Origin: Candidatus Aveggerthella stercoripullorum
Lineage (GTDB): Bacteria > Actinomycetota > Coriobacteriia > Coriobacteriales > Eggerthellaceae
Direction of reading: 5' to 3'
NCBI GenBank assembly: GCA_018712955.1
Contig: DVGB01000001.1
Location: 1 to 33,288, forward strand
DNA: 33,288 nt
Shown: positions 10,316-19,338 of the stretch, piece by piece
Position numbering within the stretch: the first letter of the stretch is position 1
Layout of the letters: every line of letters starts with the position of its first letter
The notes under the pieces: model-generated
Seen by the model: the letters and a program-made list of their open reading frames with translations, nothing else
Told to the model about the DNA's origin: nothing
Databases searched by the model: none
Position numbers and translations under genes: made by a program

Positions 10316-11805
10316 GAGCTTTTCGTCCTTTCGACCGCCCGGTGCCACCGCTGCAAGCACTCTTCGCGCTGCCCTTCGGGCATACGCGGCTCGAAATGCC
10401 GTTCGCAGGCACGCAAGGCTTTCAACTCTTCCGTGTCCTTCCAAAAGCCGACGGCCAGGCCTGCCAGGAAAGCAGCGCCCAGTCCGGTGCTCTCTGTCAC
10501 TGTGGGCCGGTTTATCCGCGCGTGCAAGATATCCGCCTGAAACTGCATGAGGAAATCGTTGGCAGACGCGCCGCCGTCCACGTTGAGCGAAGTGATGCGC
10601 AGCCCCGAATCCTGCTCCATCGTGCGCGCCACGTCCGCCGTCTGGAACGCCAGGGACTCCAGCGCCGCACGGACCACGTGCGCGCGCGTCGTCCCGCGCG
10701 TGAGGCCGAACAGGGCACCGCGCGCTTCGGCATCCCACCAAGGAGCCCCCAGGCCGGTAAACGCCGGCACGACCACCACGCCGCCGGAATCCTCTACGCT
10801 GCGCGCCAAACGGTCCGAGTCGGCCACGTCGTCCAGGATACCCAGCTCGTCGCGCAGCCACTGCAGCAGGGCGCCTGCCACGAACACGCTGCCTTCGAGC
10901 GCATACTCCGTGCCCTTCGCCCCCGGAGCGCTCGCCGCGACCGTCGTGACCAGGCCATGCTCCGAAGAGACCGCCTCCGTGCCCGTGTGCATGAGCAAAA
11001 AGCAGCCGGTACCGTAGGTGTTCTTCACGCTACCGGGCGAAAAACAGCATTGTCCGAACAGCGCTGCCTGCTGGTCCCCCGCCACGCCGGCAACCGGAAT
11101 GCCCGCAGGCACGCCCGGCCGCGCGGTCAGGCCGAACACGCACGAAGAAGGCCGCACCTCCGGCAGCAGCGAGGCAGGGATGTCGAACAGCGCGAGCAGC
11201 TCTTCGTCCCACGCGCCCGCATGGATGTCGTAGAGCATCGTACGGCTGGCGTTCGTCACGTCCGTCGCGTGGACGGCACCGTGCGTGAGGTTCCAGACCA
11301 GCCACGAGTCGACCGTGCCGAACGCGAGCTCCCCGCGTTCGGCCGCAGCACGCGCTCCGGGCGTATGGTCAAGAATCCAGGCTATCTTGCTTGCCGAAAA
11401 ATAGGCATCGGGCACCAGGCCGGTCTTCTCCCGCACGCGCTGTCCAATGCCGGGCGCGCCGCAGATGCGCTCGACCAGCTCGGTCGTACGGCGGCATTGC
11501 CACACAATCGCGTTGCCCAGCGGCAGGCCCGTCTCCCGATCCCATACCATCGTGGTCTCACGCTGGTTGGCGATACCGATAGCAGCTACCTCTTCAGGCG
11601 GCACGTCCGTGGCAACCAGCAGTTCGGTCAGCACGCCCAGCTGGGAGGACGCGATCTCGCGCGGGTCGTGCTCCACCCAGCCAGGCTGCGGATAGTGCTG
11701 GGTGAGCGGACGCTGGGCCACACCGCAAACCCGTCCACGGTGGTCGAACAACAGCGCACGCGACGAAGTAGTCCCCTGGTCGAGCGCAATGACGTACTTT
11801 TTCAT
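10312..11805 (-). CDS. glpK: Glycerol kinase
   Basis: This 497-residue FGGY-family kinase phosphorylates glycerol to sn-glycerol 3-phosphate. It opens with [18 protein letters not shown] (phosphate-binding loop, 4-21) and has WQCRRT (about 103-108) and the catalytic aspartate D244 in [13 protein letters not shown]. The [11 protein letters not shown] segment and the C-terminal [15 protein letters not shown] follow. The region where Firmicutes enzymes carry the HPr-phosphorylated histidine (between EVRPSS and VAGDQQ) has no histidine, so PTS activation is not expected. The ATG at 11805 has GGGAGG 4 nt upstream. No glpF or glpD is adjacent; the gene overlaps rpiB. Confidence 0.97.
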   Translation of the reverse strand: MKKYVIALDQGTTSSRALLFDHRGRVCGVAQRPLTQHYPQPGWVEHDPREIASSQLGVLTELLVATDVPPEEVAAIGIANQRETTMVWDRETGLPLGNAIVWQCRRTTELVERICGAPGIGQRVREKTGLVPDAYFSASKIAWILDHTPGARAAAERGELAFGTVDSWLVWNLTHGAVHATDVTNASRTMLYDIHAGAWDEELLALFDIPASLLPEVRPSSCVFGLTARPGVPAGIPVAGVAGDQQAALFGQCCFSPGSVKNTYGTGCFLLMHTGTEAVSSEHGLVTTVAASAPGAKGTEYALEGSVFVAGALLQWLRDELGILDDVADSDRLARSVEDSGGVVVVPAFTGLGAPWWDAEARGALFGLTRGTTRAHVVRAALESLAFQTADVARTMEQDSGLRITSLNVDGGASANDFLMQFQADILHARINRPTVTESTGLGAAFLAGLAVGFWKDTEELKALRACERHFEPRMPEGQREECLQRWHRAVERTKSS

Positions 11806-11930
11806 GCAGCCTCCCTTTGCCTGGCAGAGCATACTGCCGTCGCGCAAGACCGCGCGCTGTTCCCAAACTGCGCGGCCCGCCGACATGCCGTCCGACCGAC
11901 GTGCTTACGCGCGCCGCCCTTCCGCACACG

Positions 11931-11964
11931 AAAAAGCGGCCCGGAGCGGAGCCCCGGCGCCGCA
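11931..11964 (-). terminator. Terminator after the Sua5/TsaC gene
   Basis: On the minus strand a GC-rich stem (GCGGC and CCGG arms pairing with CCGG and GCCGC, small internal bulge) is followed by TTTTT. It would end the long riboswitch/ECF/tsaC transcription unit ahead of glpK. Confidence 0.7.
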
Positions 11965-11973
11965 GACAGCGCT

Positions 11974-12576
11974 TTACGACAGCGCTGCGATGTCCTGTAT
12001 GGTGATAGCCCCTTCGCGCACGACCGTCGGGTGCTCTTTCGTGCAATCGAGAATCGTGGACGCAACGCCGCTTTTCTCCTGGTCGTCGTCGAGAAAGGCA
12101 GCTACGCGGTCCAGCAGATCCCGGTCGATATCGTCAAAGGATTTCGGCGGTTTGCACCCGGAAACGTTTGCGGACGTGGTCGCCAACGGCACGCCAACGC
12201 GGCGGATAAGCTCAAGCGCGGTAGGGTTGTTCGGCATGCGCAGCCCAATGGTGCCCTCCGCCGAGCGGAATGCAGGAGGAACGGCGTCGCTTGCTTTCAC
12301 GATAAGCGTCAGAGGCCCCGGCCAGAACGTGCGCGCAAGTGCGCAGGCGAAGTCGGGCACTGCACGCCCGTAGCGAGATAGGTCGTCCACGTCCCCCACG
12401 AGCCAGGCGACCGGCTTTCCGTGGTCGCGCTTTTTGATGTCGAACAGGACATCCGGGCTTGCCGCCTTGCCGACCGCCACGCCGATGCCGTAGACCGTCT
12501 CGGTCGGGTATACGGCAGGCTCCCCCGCGCGCAACGCTGCGACCGTCTGCGTCATCTGCGGATTCTCGTACGACAT
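11974..12576 (-). CDS. tsaC: L-threonylcarbamoyladenylate synthase (Sua5/YrdC/TsaC)
   Basis: This 200-residue YrdC-domain enzyme makes threonylcarbamoyl-AMP from threonine, bicarbonate and ATP, the first step of t6A tRNA modification. Signature segments are YPTETVYGIGVA (about 22-33), FDIKKRDHGKPVAWLV (the KR..P.. motif), LARTFWPGPLTLIV and TTSANVSG. It is a single-domain form without the C-terminal Sua5 domain. The ATG has a GAGGAGG site about 4 nt upstream. It lies 35 nt after the ECF S component with no terminator between, so it is probably co-transcribed with the corrinoid-related operon, though its function is unrelated housekeeping. Confidence 0.93.
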   Translation of the reverse strand: MSYENPQMTQTVAALRAGEPAVYPTETVYGIGVAVGKAASPDVLFDIKKRDHGKPVAWLVGDVDDLSRYGRAVPDFACALARTFWPGPLTLIVKASDAVPPAFRSAEGTIGLRMPNNPTALELIRRVGVPLATTSANVSGCKPPKSFDDIDRDLLDRVAAFLDDDQEKSGVASTILDCTKEHPTVVREGAITIQDIAALS

Positions 12577-12611
12577 AAGGCCTCCTCTCGGGAACTGCAT
12601 TGTAGCACGCC

Positions 12612-13358
12612 TCAGTCCTCGCCCATCAGCGCGTACTTTGCGCGAATCCGCTCGAGCTTGCGCCGCCAGGGGGCATATAGAGCTAGCAAGAAAGCTGCTG
12701 TCGCCACGCCGTGCACGACGTTGAACGGCAGGCCTGCGCCGTACGACAAGAGTGCGCCCTCCCACGTGAGCGGGCTGATATAGCCAATCACGTGCCAGGA
12801 ATCCAATACGATGCCGTAAAGCAAGCCTGACAGGAACCCGTATGCATAGACCGTCGGGCGGAACCGGTCGAAAAGCCCCGTATCCGCCAGCACACCTGCC
12901 AGGTACCCTATGAGCCCCCACCCGTACATCTGCCACGGGGTCCACGGACCCTGGCCGAAGAAAAAGTTCGAAACGAGCGCCGCGAGGGCGCCTACCATGA
13001 ACCCGCACCGGCGACCGAACACGACGCCCGCCAGGATGCAGATAGCGGACACGGGCTTGAAGTCAGGAAGGGGCGCGAACAGCACGCGACCTGCCGCCGC
13101 AAGCGCGCCGAGCACGACCGCGGGCATGACCTGGCGCAAACCAGGGCGCGAGCGCTCGAACCCGACGAACACGAGCCCGACCGCCGCGAGCACGACGGCG
13201 AGGGACAAAAGCGCCGACTGTGCAAAACCCGAAACGGCCGCGAGCGCCAGAACGACCGGCACCGCAGCGAGCACGAGGGCATCGCGAAGCGAGCCATCGC
13301 GCGAACCTCGCGCTTCGGACGGCTCTATGCGCACCGCTTTTTCGGAGCGCGCGCTCAT
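12612..13358 (-). CDS. ECF transporter S component (substrate-binding; corrinoid inferred)
   Basis: This 248-residue integral membrane protein has about six hydrophobic segments after a charged 20-residue N-terminus. It is typical of substrate-specific (S) components of energy-coupling-factor vitamin importers. Visible landmarks are PDFKPVSAICILAGVVFG and SNFFFGQGPWTPWQMYGWGL, seen in actinobacterial S components. The ATG overlaps the ATPase stop (ATGA), so S follows A and T in one operon. The substrate cannot be read from the protein alone. Corrinoid is inferred from the cobalamin riboswitch at the operon head and from the DUF4430 partners. Alternatives are another vitamin or a metal chelate. 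Confidence 0.85.
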   Translation of the reverse strand: MSARSEKAVRIEPSEARGSRDGSLRDALVLAAVPVVLALAAVSGFAQSALLSLAVVLAAVGLVFVGFERSRPGLRQVMPAVVLGALAAAGRVLFAPLPDFKPVSAICILAGVVFGRRCGFMVGALAALVSNFFFGQGPWTPWQMYGWGLIGYLAGVLADTGLFDRFRPTVYAYGFLSGLLYGIVLDSWHVIGYISPLTWEGALLSYGAGLPFNVVHGVATAAFLLALYAPWRRKLERIRAKYALMGED

Positions 13359-14857
13359 CGTCCGTCTCCCTTTCGCCAACGTCGCATGAACTCGTCCGGT
13401 TCCGGGCGGAAGAAAAGGTTTCCTGCGAAAAAGGCATCGGTCGGTTCGGTGCAGGCATCCTCTCCGTCGAAAAGCATCGTGACCGCATCAGCCATGCACG
13501 AAACGAAGGAGAGGTCGTGCGAGACGAGAAGAATCGTCGTTCCCCGGCGACGCTCTTCGTCGAGCGAAGCGGCGACCGCCAACTTCGCGGCGGTGTCGAG
13601 GCCCTTCGTCGGCTCGTCGAGCAACAGCAACCGCGGCCTGACAAGCAGGGCCTTCGCTTCCGCAAGCAGCTGCTGTTGGCCGCCGCTCAGATCGGACGGA
13701 TGACGCCCGCCCAGACCGTCAAGGCCGAACCGCTTCGCCATGGCCTCCGCCTCGGCCTCCCCGTACCCCGCAGGAACACTCCACTCCATGAGCTCTTCGC
13801 GCACGGAATCGCACGCGAAGAGCGCGCGCGGGTCCTGAGGCACGAGCGCCTGGGATGCGCGCAGCGCGTTACGGACGCGCCCACGTTCGGGCGGCAGAGT
13901 GCCCGCCACCAGGCGCAGCAGGGTCGACTTCCCGCTGCCGTTGCCTCCCACGACAGCGTGCACCGAACCGCAGGCGACCGAAAGGGAAGCGCTCGTCAGC
14001 ACCCAGGGCTCTTCGCGGCCGAAACGGAAACCGACTTCGCGCACGTCGATGGCAGGAGCGGACTCAGCGCGCGCGAAAGCGGGAGCATGATCGCTTTCGG
14101 AGCCGTCTTCCTGCTGCAAGCCGCTTTCAGGATGCCGACGGAACCGGGAAATCTCCAGCGCTTCCACGCGGCCTTCGCGCATGCAGACCGCCTCGGTCGC
14201 GTAGGCCGCCACCGACTCTGGCGCATGCGTCGCCACGACCACCGTGATGCCGCATTCGCGGTTCACGCGGAAGAGCGCATGCAGGAAATTCTTCGCCGCA
14301 ACCGGATCGAGCTGGGCGGTCGGTTCGTCCAAAAGCAGTACGCGCGGCTGCAGAACGAGCGCCGACGCCAGGTTGAGCAGCTGCTTTTGGCCGCCCGACA
14401 GGCGTGCGGTCTCCTGCCCGAACCACGGCTCGATGCCGAAAAAGTGCGCAACCTCTGCCACCCGGCGGCGCATGGCGCCGACCGGCGTCCCCAGGTTCTC
14501 AAGGCCGAATGCCAGCTCGTGCCATACCGTGTCGCAGACGATCTGGCTTTCGGGACTTTGGGACACGAAGCCTACCAGCAGGCCGAGCCCGTCGTTTTCG
14601 CCACGCCCGCAAACGGTACCCTCCGCTGCACCCTCCGCGAAAAGCGCTTGGCCGAACGCGCTCACGCTGCCCGTCCGCGCGCCAACGGGAGCTATCTCGG
14701 GCTTCGCGCTGCGCAAAAGCGTGCTTTTCCCGGATCCCGTCGCGCCCACGAGCAGCACGAACGCTCCTTCGCGCACCGTCCAGTCGACACCACGCAACAC
14801 CGGTTCGTCCGCGCCCGGGTAGGCAAAGGTAAAGTCGCGAAACGTCAGCGCCTCCAC
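13355..14857 (-). CDS. ECF transporter fused two-domain ATPase (A component)
   Basis: This 500-residue cytoplasmic ATPase has two ABC domains in tandem, powering the ECF importer. Domain 1: Walker A GATGSGKST (38-46), Q-loop SQSPESQIV, signature LSGGQ (153-157), Walker B LLLDEP (174-179), switch histidine ATHAPE. Domain 2: Walker A GGNGSGKST (304-312), LSGGQ (390-394), LLLDEP (411-416), VSHDLS. A charged linker (about 240-268) joins them. Both sites look competent. The GTG at 14857 sits inside the T-component 3' end (13-nt overlap) with AGGAGG 7 nt upstream, which decides the start over a longer frame to 14983. Confidence 0.95.
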   Translation of the reverse strand: MEALTFRDFTFAYPGADEPVLRGVDWTVREGAFVLLVGATGSGKSTLLRSAKPEIAPVGARTGSVSAFGQALFAEGAAEGTVCGRGENDGLGLLVGFVSQSPESQIVCDTVWHELAFGLENLGTPVGAMRRRVAEVAHFFGIEPWFGQETARLSGGQKQLLNLASALVLQPRVLLLDEPTAQLDPVAAKNFLHALFRVNRECGITVVVATHAPESVAAYATEAVCMREGRVEALEISRFRRHPESGLQQEDGSESDHAPAFARAESAPAIDVREVGFRFGREEPWVLTSASLSVACGSVHAVVGGNGSGKSTLLRLVAGTLPPERGRVRNALRASQALVPQDPRALFACDSVREELMEWSVPAGYGEAEAEAMAKRFGLDGLGGRHPSDLSGGQQQLLAEAKALLVRPRLLLLDEPTKGLDTAAKLAVAASLDEERRRGTTILLVSHDLSFVSCMADAVTMLFDGEDACTEPTDAFFAGNLFFRPEPDEFMRRWRKGDGR

Positions 14858-15660
14858 TTGAGCGCCTCCTCCCCTTGGACGATGAACGGATACAGCAGGA
14901 ACACCGCCCACGCACCATAGCCCCACCAAGGGCGCAGCGGGGTCAGCGTCGGATAGAAGCGGTACTGCGAGACTGCTGCCCACGCCACCGCAATAGCCAC
15001 CACCGCCAAGACTGCAAGCACGCCGACCAGCGCCATGTCATGTGCCGTGAAGCCGCCGCGCCGGTACCGCGTACGCTTCTGCCCTCGACGCCATCCGCGC
15101 GCACGCATGGCATCAGCAGTCTCCAGGGAGTCTTCCATGCTCCATTCCATGAGCACGGACGTTTGGCGAAGGCGCGCCTTGAGGCCCTTCGCGCGCGCTG
15201 CTGAGCAGGCGGCATGAACGTCCGCTATATCACGCCCCCGGTCGACAAACCGCGGCACAAGGCGAAGCGCCATAGAGATCATGAGGGACACGACCGGGAG
15301 CGCGCCGCCGAACACGGCCATCACCTTGTCGGAGGTCAGGACCGACGAAGCGTTGAAGAACCATGCGACGACCGCGACGAGCAGCATGCCCATCACCAGG
15401 CCATAGAACAGGCTTTCTGCGTACACAGCCCGAGGCCCCAGACGGAAAAGCTCCGTGGACCCGGACGCGGAGAACAAAGGGTTTGCAAGCGCCACCAGCA
15501 GGACAAGGGGAACTTGCCAGCGAAGCGCGCGCACGACCGCGCGCGCACCGCGCACCAAAACGCCACAGGCGATCGCGGCAGCCAGCGACAGAAGCGTCAG
15601 CAGCGGATGGACCGCCGCCATGGTCAAAACGAGCGCCGCGGCAAAGAACGCCGTCGGCAC
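14845..15660 (-). CDS. ECF transporter T component (CbiQ-like transmembrane protein)
   Basis: This is the transmembrane coupling protein of the ECF importer. It has several hydrophobic helices and a cytoplasmic region with the two short coupling segments of the family, AARAKGLKAR and AMRARGW (the Ala-Arg-Gly type motif). It couples the S component to the two-domain ATPase encoded next (13-nt overlap). The start is uncertain. Homology-like sequence (AFDSCHPAVPTAFFAAAL) extends about 10 codons upstream of the GTG at 15660, but no start codon lies there. The next in-frame ATG is at 15804, spanning the 33-codon upstream gene in another frame. The coordinates give the GTG form (271 residues). Confidence 0.85.
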   Translation of the reverse strand: MPTAFFAAALVLTMAAVHPLLTLLSLAAAIACGVLVRGARAVVRALRWQVPLVLLVALANPLFSASGSTELFRLGPRAVYAESLFYGLVMGMLLVAVVAWFFNASSVLTSDKVMAVFGGALPVVSLMISMALRLVPRFVDRGRDIADVHAACSAARAKGLKARLRQTSVLMEWSMEDSLETADAMRARGWRRGQKRTRYRRGGFTAHDMALVGVLAVLAVVAIAVAWAAVSQYRFYPTLTPLRPWWGYGAWAVFLLYPFIVQGEEALKWRR

Positions 15661-15686
15661 CGCAGGATGGCACGAATCGAACGCGC

Positions 15687-15788
15687 TTAGGCGACGCTGA
15701 CCCCGTAGCCGATCACGACCGCCAGCCCCAGAACGACCCCGATGATCGCCATGCCGATAGCCACCTTCGGGTTCCTGAAGAAGCCCAT
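15687..15788 (-). CDS. 33-residue single-span membrane peptide
   Basis: This short reading frame starts MGFFRNPKVAIGMAIIG and ends VVIGYGVSVA: a basic N-terminus and one hydrophobic helix of about 23 residues. A GGGGGAGG ribosome-binding site precedes the ATG. It sits between the DUF4430 gene (42 nt upstream) and the T-component gene (26 nt to its GTG), in the same direction, so it is part of the operon. Not recognised as a known family. It could be a small accessory subunit of the transporter. Alternatively it could be the true N-terminus of the T component joined by a frameshift, which the uncertain start of that gene leaves open. Confidence 0.6.
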   Translation of the reverse strand: MGFFRNPKVAIGMAIIGVVLGLAVVIGYGVSVA

Positions 15789-15830
15789 TGCCTCCCCCTT
15801 TCATACAAGACGGTATCACCATAGCACAGC

Positions 15831-16790
15831 CTAGGCAGCCGTCGCATAGAACCAGCGAACCACGTCCCCAGGCTGCAGGACGTACGAACTGGCGGAAGTT
15901 TGGGGCACGGCCCCGTTCACGCTGTACTTCCATCCACTTTGCGGGCCGTGGTCTTTTTCCGCCAGTCCGGCAATGGCCGTCACGTACATGCCGAACGCAG
16001 ACGTTGTCGCGTTGTAGGAAACGCCCGTCTCCGCAAGCGCGTCGTAGGCGGTCATGCCTTCTCGGTACGAAATCTTATCGTCGAAAAAGATGCCCGCCCC
16101 GACGACGGTGCCGTCCACCGCAACGGAAACCGTCTGCGCGACAGGCTCTTCTTCGCTCGGAGCCGCAGGGGGCGCGGCCTCGGGCTCGGAACCGGGCGCA
16201 GGCTCGGCAGGGGCGCTCGGCGCAGCAGCCTCCCCCTCGCTGGATGCGGACGGCGAAGCCTGCTCACGCGAAGCGTCGACCGTGTTTTCCGCAGGACCGC
16301 CGCCTTGAGGAATATCGATCGCAGAAGCTTGGTTCGCTTTCGTGGCCTGCGTCTCTGCGGACTCTTGCGAAGTGCCCTCCGCGGCCTCCGAGCTCGAAGG
16401 CTGCTCGTCGCCCTCCGCGGCCGACGAGGACTCGTGCGCAGTCGAGACGGCCGCAGAGCTCCGTTCGGCAACATCGTCCGATGCCGCCTGCTCCGCCTTC
16501 AACGGCACATCGTCGACCGTTTGGAACAGACCGCCATTCCATGCGACTGCCACGCCGACCGCGCAGGCAACAACGCACGCCACCGCAACGGCCGCGGCAA
16601 GCACCTTGCGCGAAAACGGGCGCTTCGACGAGGGAGCCGTGCCGCTTATTCCGGGCACGGCAGCATCCTGGACGTCAGCAGCGTCTTTTTGCCCCTCTGC
16701 GCCTTCAGCGCGCTCGCCGAACGCGACCACGCGCTCGCGAAGTACCTCGGATGCGCTTTCCTCGCGCGCATCCGTATTGTGTTCTTCCAT
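15831..16790 (-). CDS. Membrane-anchored DUF4430 (transcobalamin C-terminal-like) protein
   Basis: This 319-residue protein has a cytoplasmic charged N-terminus (about 1-60), one membrane helix (about 63-84), a long Ser/Ala/Pro/Glu-rich spacer (about 105-218) likely spanning the cell wall, and a C-terminal DUF4430 domain (about 219-316). The domain carries the typical GWKYSVNG (287-294) and the closing PGDVVRWFY. DUF4430 is related to the C-terminal domain of transcobalamin and intrinsic factor. With the cobalamin riboswitch upstream and ECF genes downstream, a role in presenting corrinoid to the importer is inferred. The ATG has AAGGA 6 nt upstream. Confidence 0.9.
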   Translation of the reverse strand: MEEHNTDAREESASEVLRERVVAFGERAEGAEGQKDAADVQDAAVPGISGTAPSSKRPFSRKVLAAAVAVACVVACAVGVAVAWNGGLFQTVDDVPLKAEQAASDDVAERSSAAVSTAHESSSAAEGDEQPSSSEAAEGTSQESAETQATKANQASAIDIPQGGGPAENTVDASREQASPSASSEGEAAAPSAPAEPAPGSEPEAAPPAAPSEEEPVAQTVSVAVDGTVVGAGIFFDDKISYREGMTAYDALAETGVSYNATTSAFGMYVTAIAGLAEKDHGPQSGWKYSVNGAVPQTSASSYVLQPGDVVRWFYATAA

Positions 16791-16814
16791 GTTCTTTCCT
16801 TCGAGAGAATCGGA

Positions 16815-16843
16815 ACGCGCCCGGTCAGGAAAAGCCAGGCGCG
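16815..16843 (-). other. Intra-operon hairpin between the two DUF4430 genes
   Basis: On the minus strand CGCGCCTGG pairs with CCGGGCGCG (one G-T pair) around a 10-nt loop; no T-run follows. It lies in the 161-nt gap upstream of the membrane-anchored DUF4430 gene and could tune relative expression by processing or partial attenuation. Tentative. Confidence 0.35.
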
Positions 16844-16951
16844 CCCCTGTTCGCAAACGGGCAGCGCAACCATGCTGCCACGTTTGCGCAATCTACCGTC
16901 CAACTTCGACGCATACCAGCGCCGAAGGGTGAATTCGCAGGCGAAGGCGCC

Positions 16952-19318
16952 TTACGCCGTTGCCTCGAGCGTCAGAAGGATCATCTTCGCCATCATGGCG
17001 CGGTTCGCGCCGCCTTGCGGGTCGAGCACGGTGCCGTCCGGCCGCGCGCTGCCCGTGATGATGCCGTTCGCGCAGCACCACACCAGGCCCGTGCGCGCCC
17101 AGTCGGATGCAAGGCCGCTGTCCGGCAGCGATTCGAACAGGGAGGCGTCGGCGGCCTCGATGTCCTCGTGCGCCACATTGCGCGCGTAGTCGCCGAGCAT
17201 TTTCGCCAGCTGCTCGCGCGTCACGGCATCGTCCGGCCCGAACGCGCCCGAACCGTCGCCGTAGCCCGACGCCACGCCTGCCGCCTGCGCCCACAGGACG
17301 GCGTCGCGATACCATGCGTCCGCGGCGACGTCCGCATAGCCTGCGCCCTCCGTGTAGGCAGGCTCGCCCGCTGCGCGGTAGATGACCGTCACCACTTCAG
17401 CGCGCGTCAGCGCATCCCACGGGCGGAAGTCCACCGCATCGCGACCAATAAGGCCCGCGGCGACCGCGCGCTCGAGCAGACCGTCCTGCGCAATCCAGTC
17501 AGTCGGCAACACGTCACGATATCCGCAGGTCGCATCGTGGGAAATAGCGAACAGGATGCCCGAATCGTTCGTGTAGAACAGGTGGCCTTCACCGTCCGCC
17601 GCCGGGGATGCCATACAGTAGTTCCGGTCAGCGCTCGCCGGCTCGCAGACAACGAAGGGCTGCGCGTCGGCGCTGCCCAATCGCACGCCGAACAGCGCGC
17701 CCGGCATGGCGTTGCACGTGAAGTAGGCGTAGAACGCGCCATCACTCCCCTGTGCAACGACGGGGGCGCTTTTCACATCGGCGGTCGCTGCGTGCGAAGC
17801 AACGACCTCCATCGTCTTGAGGTCGATTTCGGCGAGCACGCCCGTGTAGTCGCCCTTGGCGCCGCCGACGACCGCCGTGCCGTTCACAACGGACGGCGTG
17901 CCCGTGCTTGTTGCGGCAAACGAGACGCGGCCGACCACGCTGACAATCCCGTCGTCTTCGACCGCCGCTTTCACCAATTCGCCCTCGCTCGTGGAGAAGA
18001 CCACTTCGCTCCCGCCACACGGCACGATGCTCGAACGAATGCGCGCGCCATCGGCGATCGTCGTGTCGGAAAGACGCGCACCCGTCTCGAAGTCGACCGT
18101 CCGCAGCGTTCCCGCGTCCGTGCCGATGACGACAACGCCGTTCACGACAGCGGCACCGCCCCAGTACGAGCCGACCTCTTCGTCCACCTTCCACCTGAGC
18201 GCACCCGTTTGGGCGTTCACGCAGACCATGGCAGACGAAGCAGCCGACCAATCCCCGTCGAGCTCGGCGCTGGCGTGCACGAAATAGCCGTCCTCCGTCG
18301 TCACGCTGTTCAGGCTCTGAGCCGTATCCTCCAGCCCGGATTCAACCAGCCAGCGCGGGGTAAGCGTGTCGGCCGCCACGCCCACAAGGTCGCCGCCCGT
18401 CACCGGCACGGCAATCACGCCGTCGGCGTAAGCCATGCGACACGTTGCGTCGATGGCCGCAGGAAGCTCCATCGACTTTTCGAGCTTGCCCGTCTGCGCG
18501 TTATAGGCGCGCAGTACCGCGTTCGTCGGCTCGCTCGCATACGTATCGGGGTTCCAGACCGAATCGCTTTCGGCAACGTAGACCAGGCCGTCCACGACCA
18601 GCAGGTTCGACACGTTCGCGTAGGCGCTTTCAGTACGCAGCAGGCTCTGCGTCCACGAAAGGTCGGCACTCGCCTCCATAAGGGGCAAGCTTCCTTCCGC
18701 AAAACCCGCCGCGTTGCCTCCGTAGGAGCCCCACGCCACGTTGTCTGAAGCGGAAAGCGGAGCGTCGGGGGCGAAGCCTTCGGGCGCCAAGTTCGGAAGC
18801 TCGGTCGACCATGCGCCGTAATACCAGACCACCGTGTCGCCCGGCTGCAGCACGACGCCGTCGGCGCCGACTTCGCTGGAAACGCCGTTCACATACAGGC
18901 CCCAGTACGCGCCCGTCGCGGCATCGAAACCGTAGACGGTGCCGTCAGCGCCCGTGATGCTGGAAAGGTAGAAGCCGTATTCAGAATCCTGAATGTCGGC
19001 AACGATGCCGTTCGACGCGAAGAGCGCCTCGGTCATGTCCGCGGCCGTTGCGCCTTCTTCGAAAGACCATTCGCTCAGGGGGATCCAGGCGTCGACAGCA
19101 GAGCCGTCCGGCCCGTAGAGCGCAAAGTTCGCGACGTTGCTTGCCACTTCGCCTACCGTGCCTTCGGCGACGTCCGTCGCCGTTTCGTGCGCGACCGCAT
19201 TCGTCGCAGGGGCTTCGCTTGCCGCGAACGCAGGCGTCGGGCACAGCCCGCACGCAAGCGCCAGCGCAAGCAGGCACGCCAACAAGGCACGTCGACGTGC
19301 AACCAGGATGGTTTTCAT
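16952..19318 (-). CDS. Secreted DUF4430 / PQQ-like propeller / SLH surface protein
   Basis: This 788-residue exported protein has a signal peptide (about 1-32: RRR, hydrophobic core, PAFA-A) and a DUF4430 domain (about 85-168, YWGLYVNGV and LQPGDTVVWYY). Then come roughly 400 residues of beta-propeller-like repeats (about 215-625), with pairs such as VVDGLVYVAE, NAQTGALRWKV and VVNGVVVIGTDAGTL resembling PQQ-type blades. Three S-layer-homology modules follow (about 630-788; FRPWDALTRAEVVTVIYR, FGPDDAVTREQLAKMLGDYA, ANRAMMAKMILL). SLH modules anchor it to the wall. The ATG has AAAGGTG 7 nt upstream, just past the riboswitch. It is probably the outermost capture protein of the corrinoid system; the ligand is inferred. 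Confidence 0.92.
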   Translation of the reverse strand: MKTILVARRRALLACLLALALACGLCPTPAFAASEAPATNAVAHETATDVAEGTVGEVASNVANFALYGPDGSAVDAWIPLSEWSFEEGATAADMTEALFASNGIVADIQDSEYGFYLSSITGADGTVYGFDAATGAYWGLYVNGVSSEVGADGVVLQPGDTVVWYYGAWSTELPNLAPEGFAPDAPLSASDNVAWGSYGGNAAGFAEGSLPLMEASADLSWTQSLLRTESAYANVSNLLVVDGLVYVAESDSVWNPDTYASEPTNAVLRAYNAQTGKLEKSMELPAAIDATCRMAYADGVIAVPVTGGDLVGVAADTLTPRWLVESGLEDTAQSLNSVTTEDGYFVHASAELDGDWSAASSAMVCVNAQTGALRWKVDEEVGSYWGGAAVVNGVVVIGTDAGTLRTVDFETGARLSDTTIADGARIRSSIVPCGGSEVVFSTSEGELVKAAVEDDGIVSVVGRVSFAATSTGTPSVVNGTAVVGGAKGDYTGVLAEIDLKTMEVVASHAATADVKSAPVVAQGSDGAFYAYFTCNAMPGALFGVRLGSADAQPFVVCEPASADRNYCMASPAADGEGHLFYTNDSGILFAISHDATCGYRDVLPTDWIAQDGLLERAVAAGLIGRDAVDFRPWDALTRAEVVTVIYRAAGEPAYTEGAGYADVAADAWYRDAVLWAQAAGVASGYGDGSGAFGPDDAVTREQLAKMLGDYARNVAHEDIEAADASLFESLPDSGLASDWARTGLVWCCANGIITGSARPDGTVLDPQGGANRAMMAKMILLTLEATA

Positions 19319-19338
19319 GGGTGTTCACCTTTCTCCAG

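Noticed and set aside
13359-13379. Earlier ATG for the ECF S component at 13379
   Set aside because: The ATG at 13358 forms the ATGA overlap with the ATPase stop, which fits coupled translation; the upstream ATG has no such support.
15788-18748. 986-codon plus-strand frame opposite the DUF4430 genes
   Set aside because: It lies antisense to two genes with clear signal/TM and domain structure. Its product is Arg/Pro/Gln-rich and featureless.
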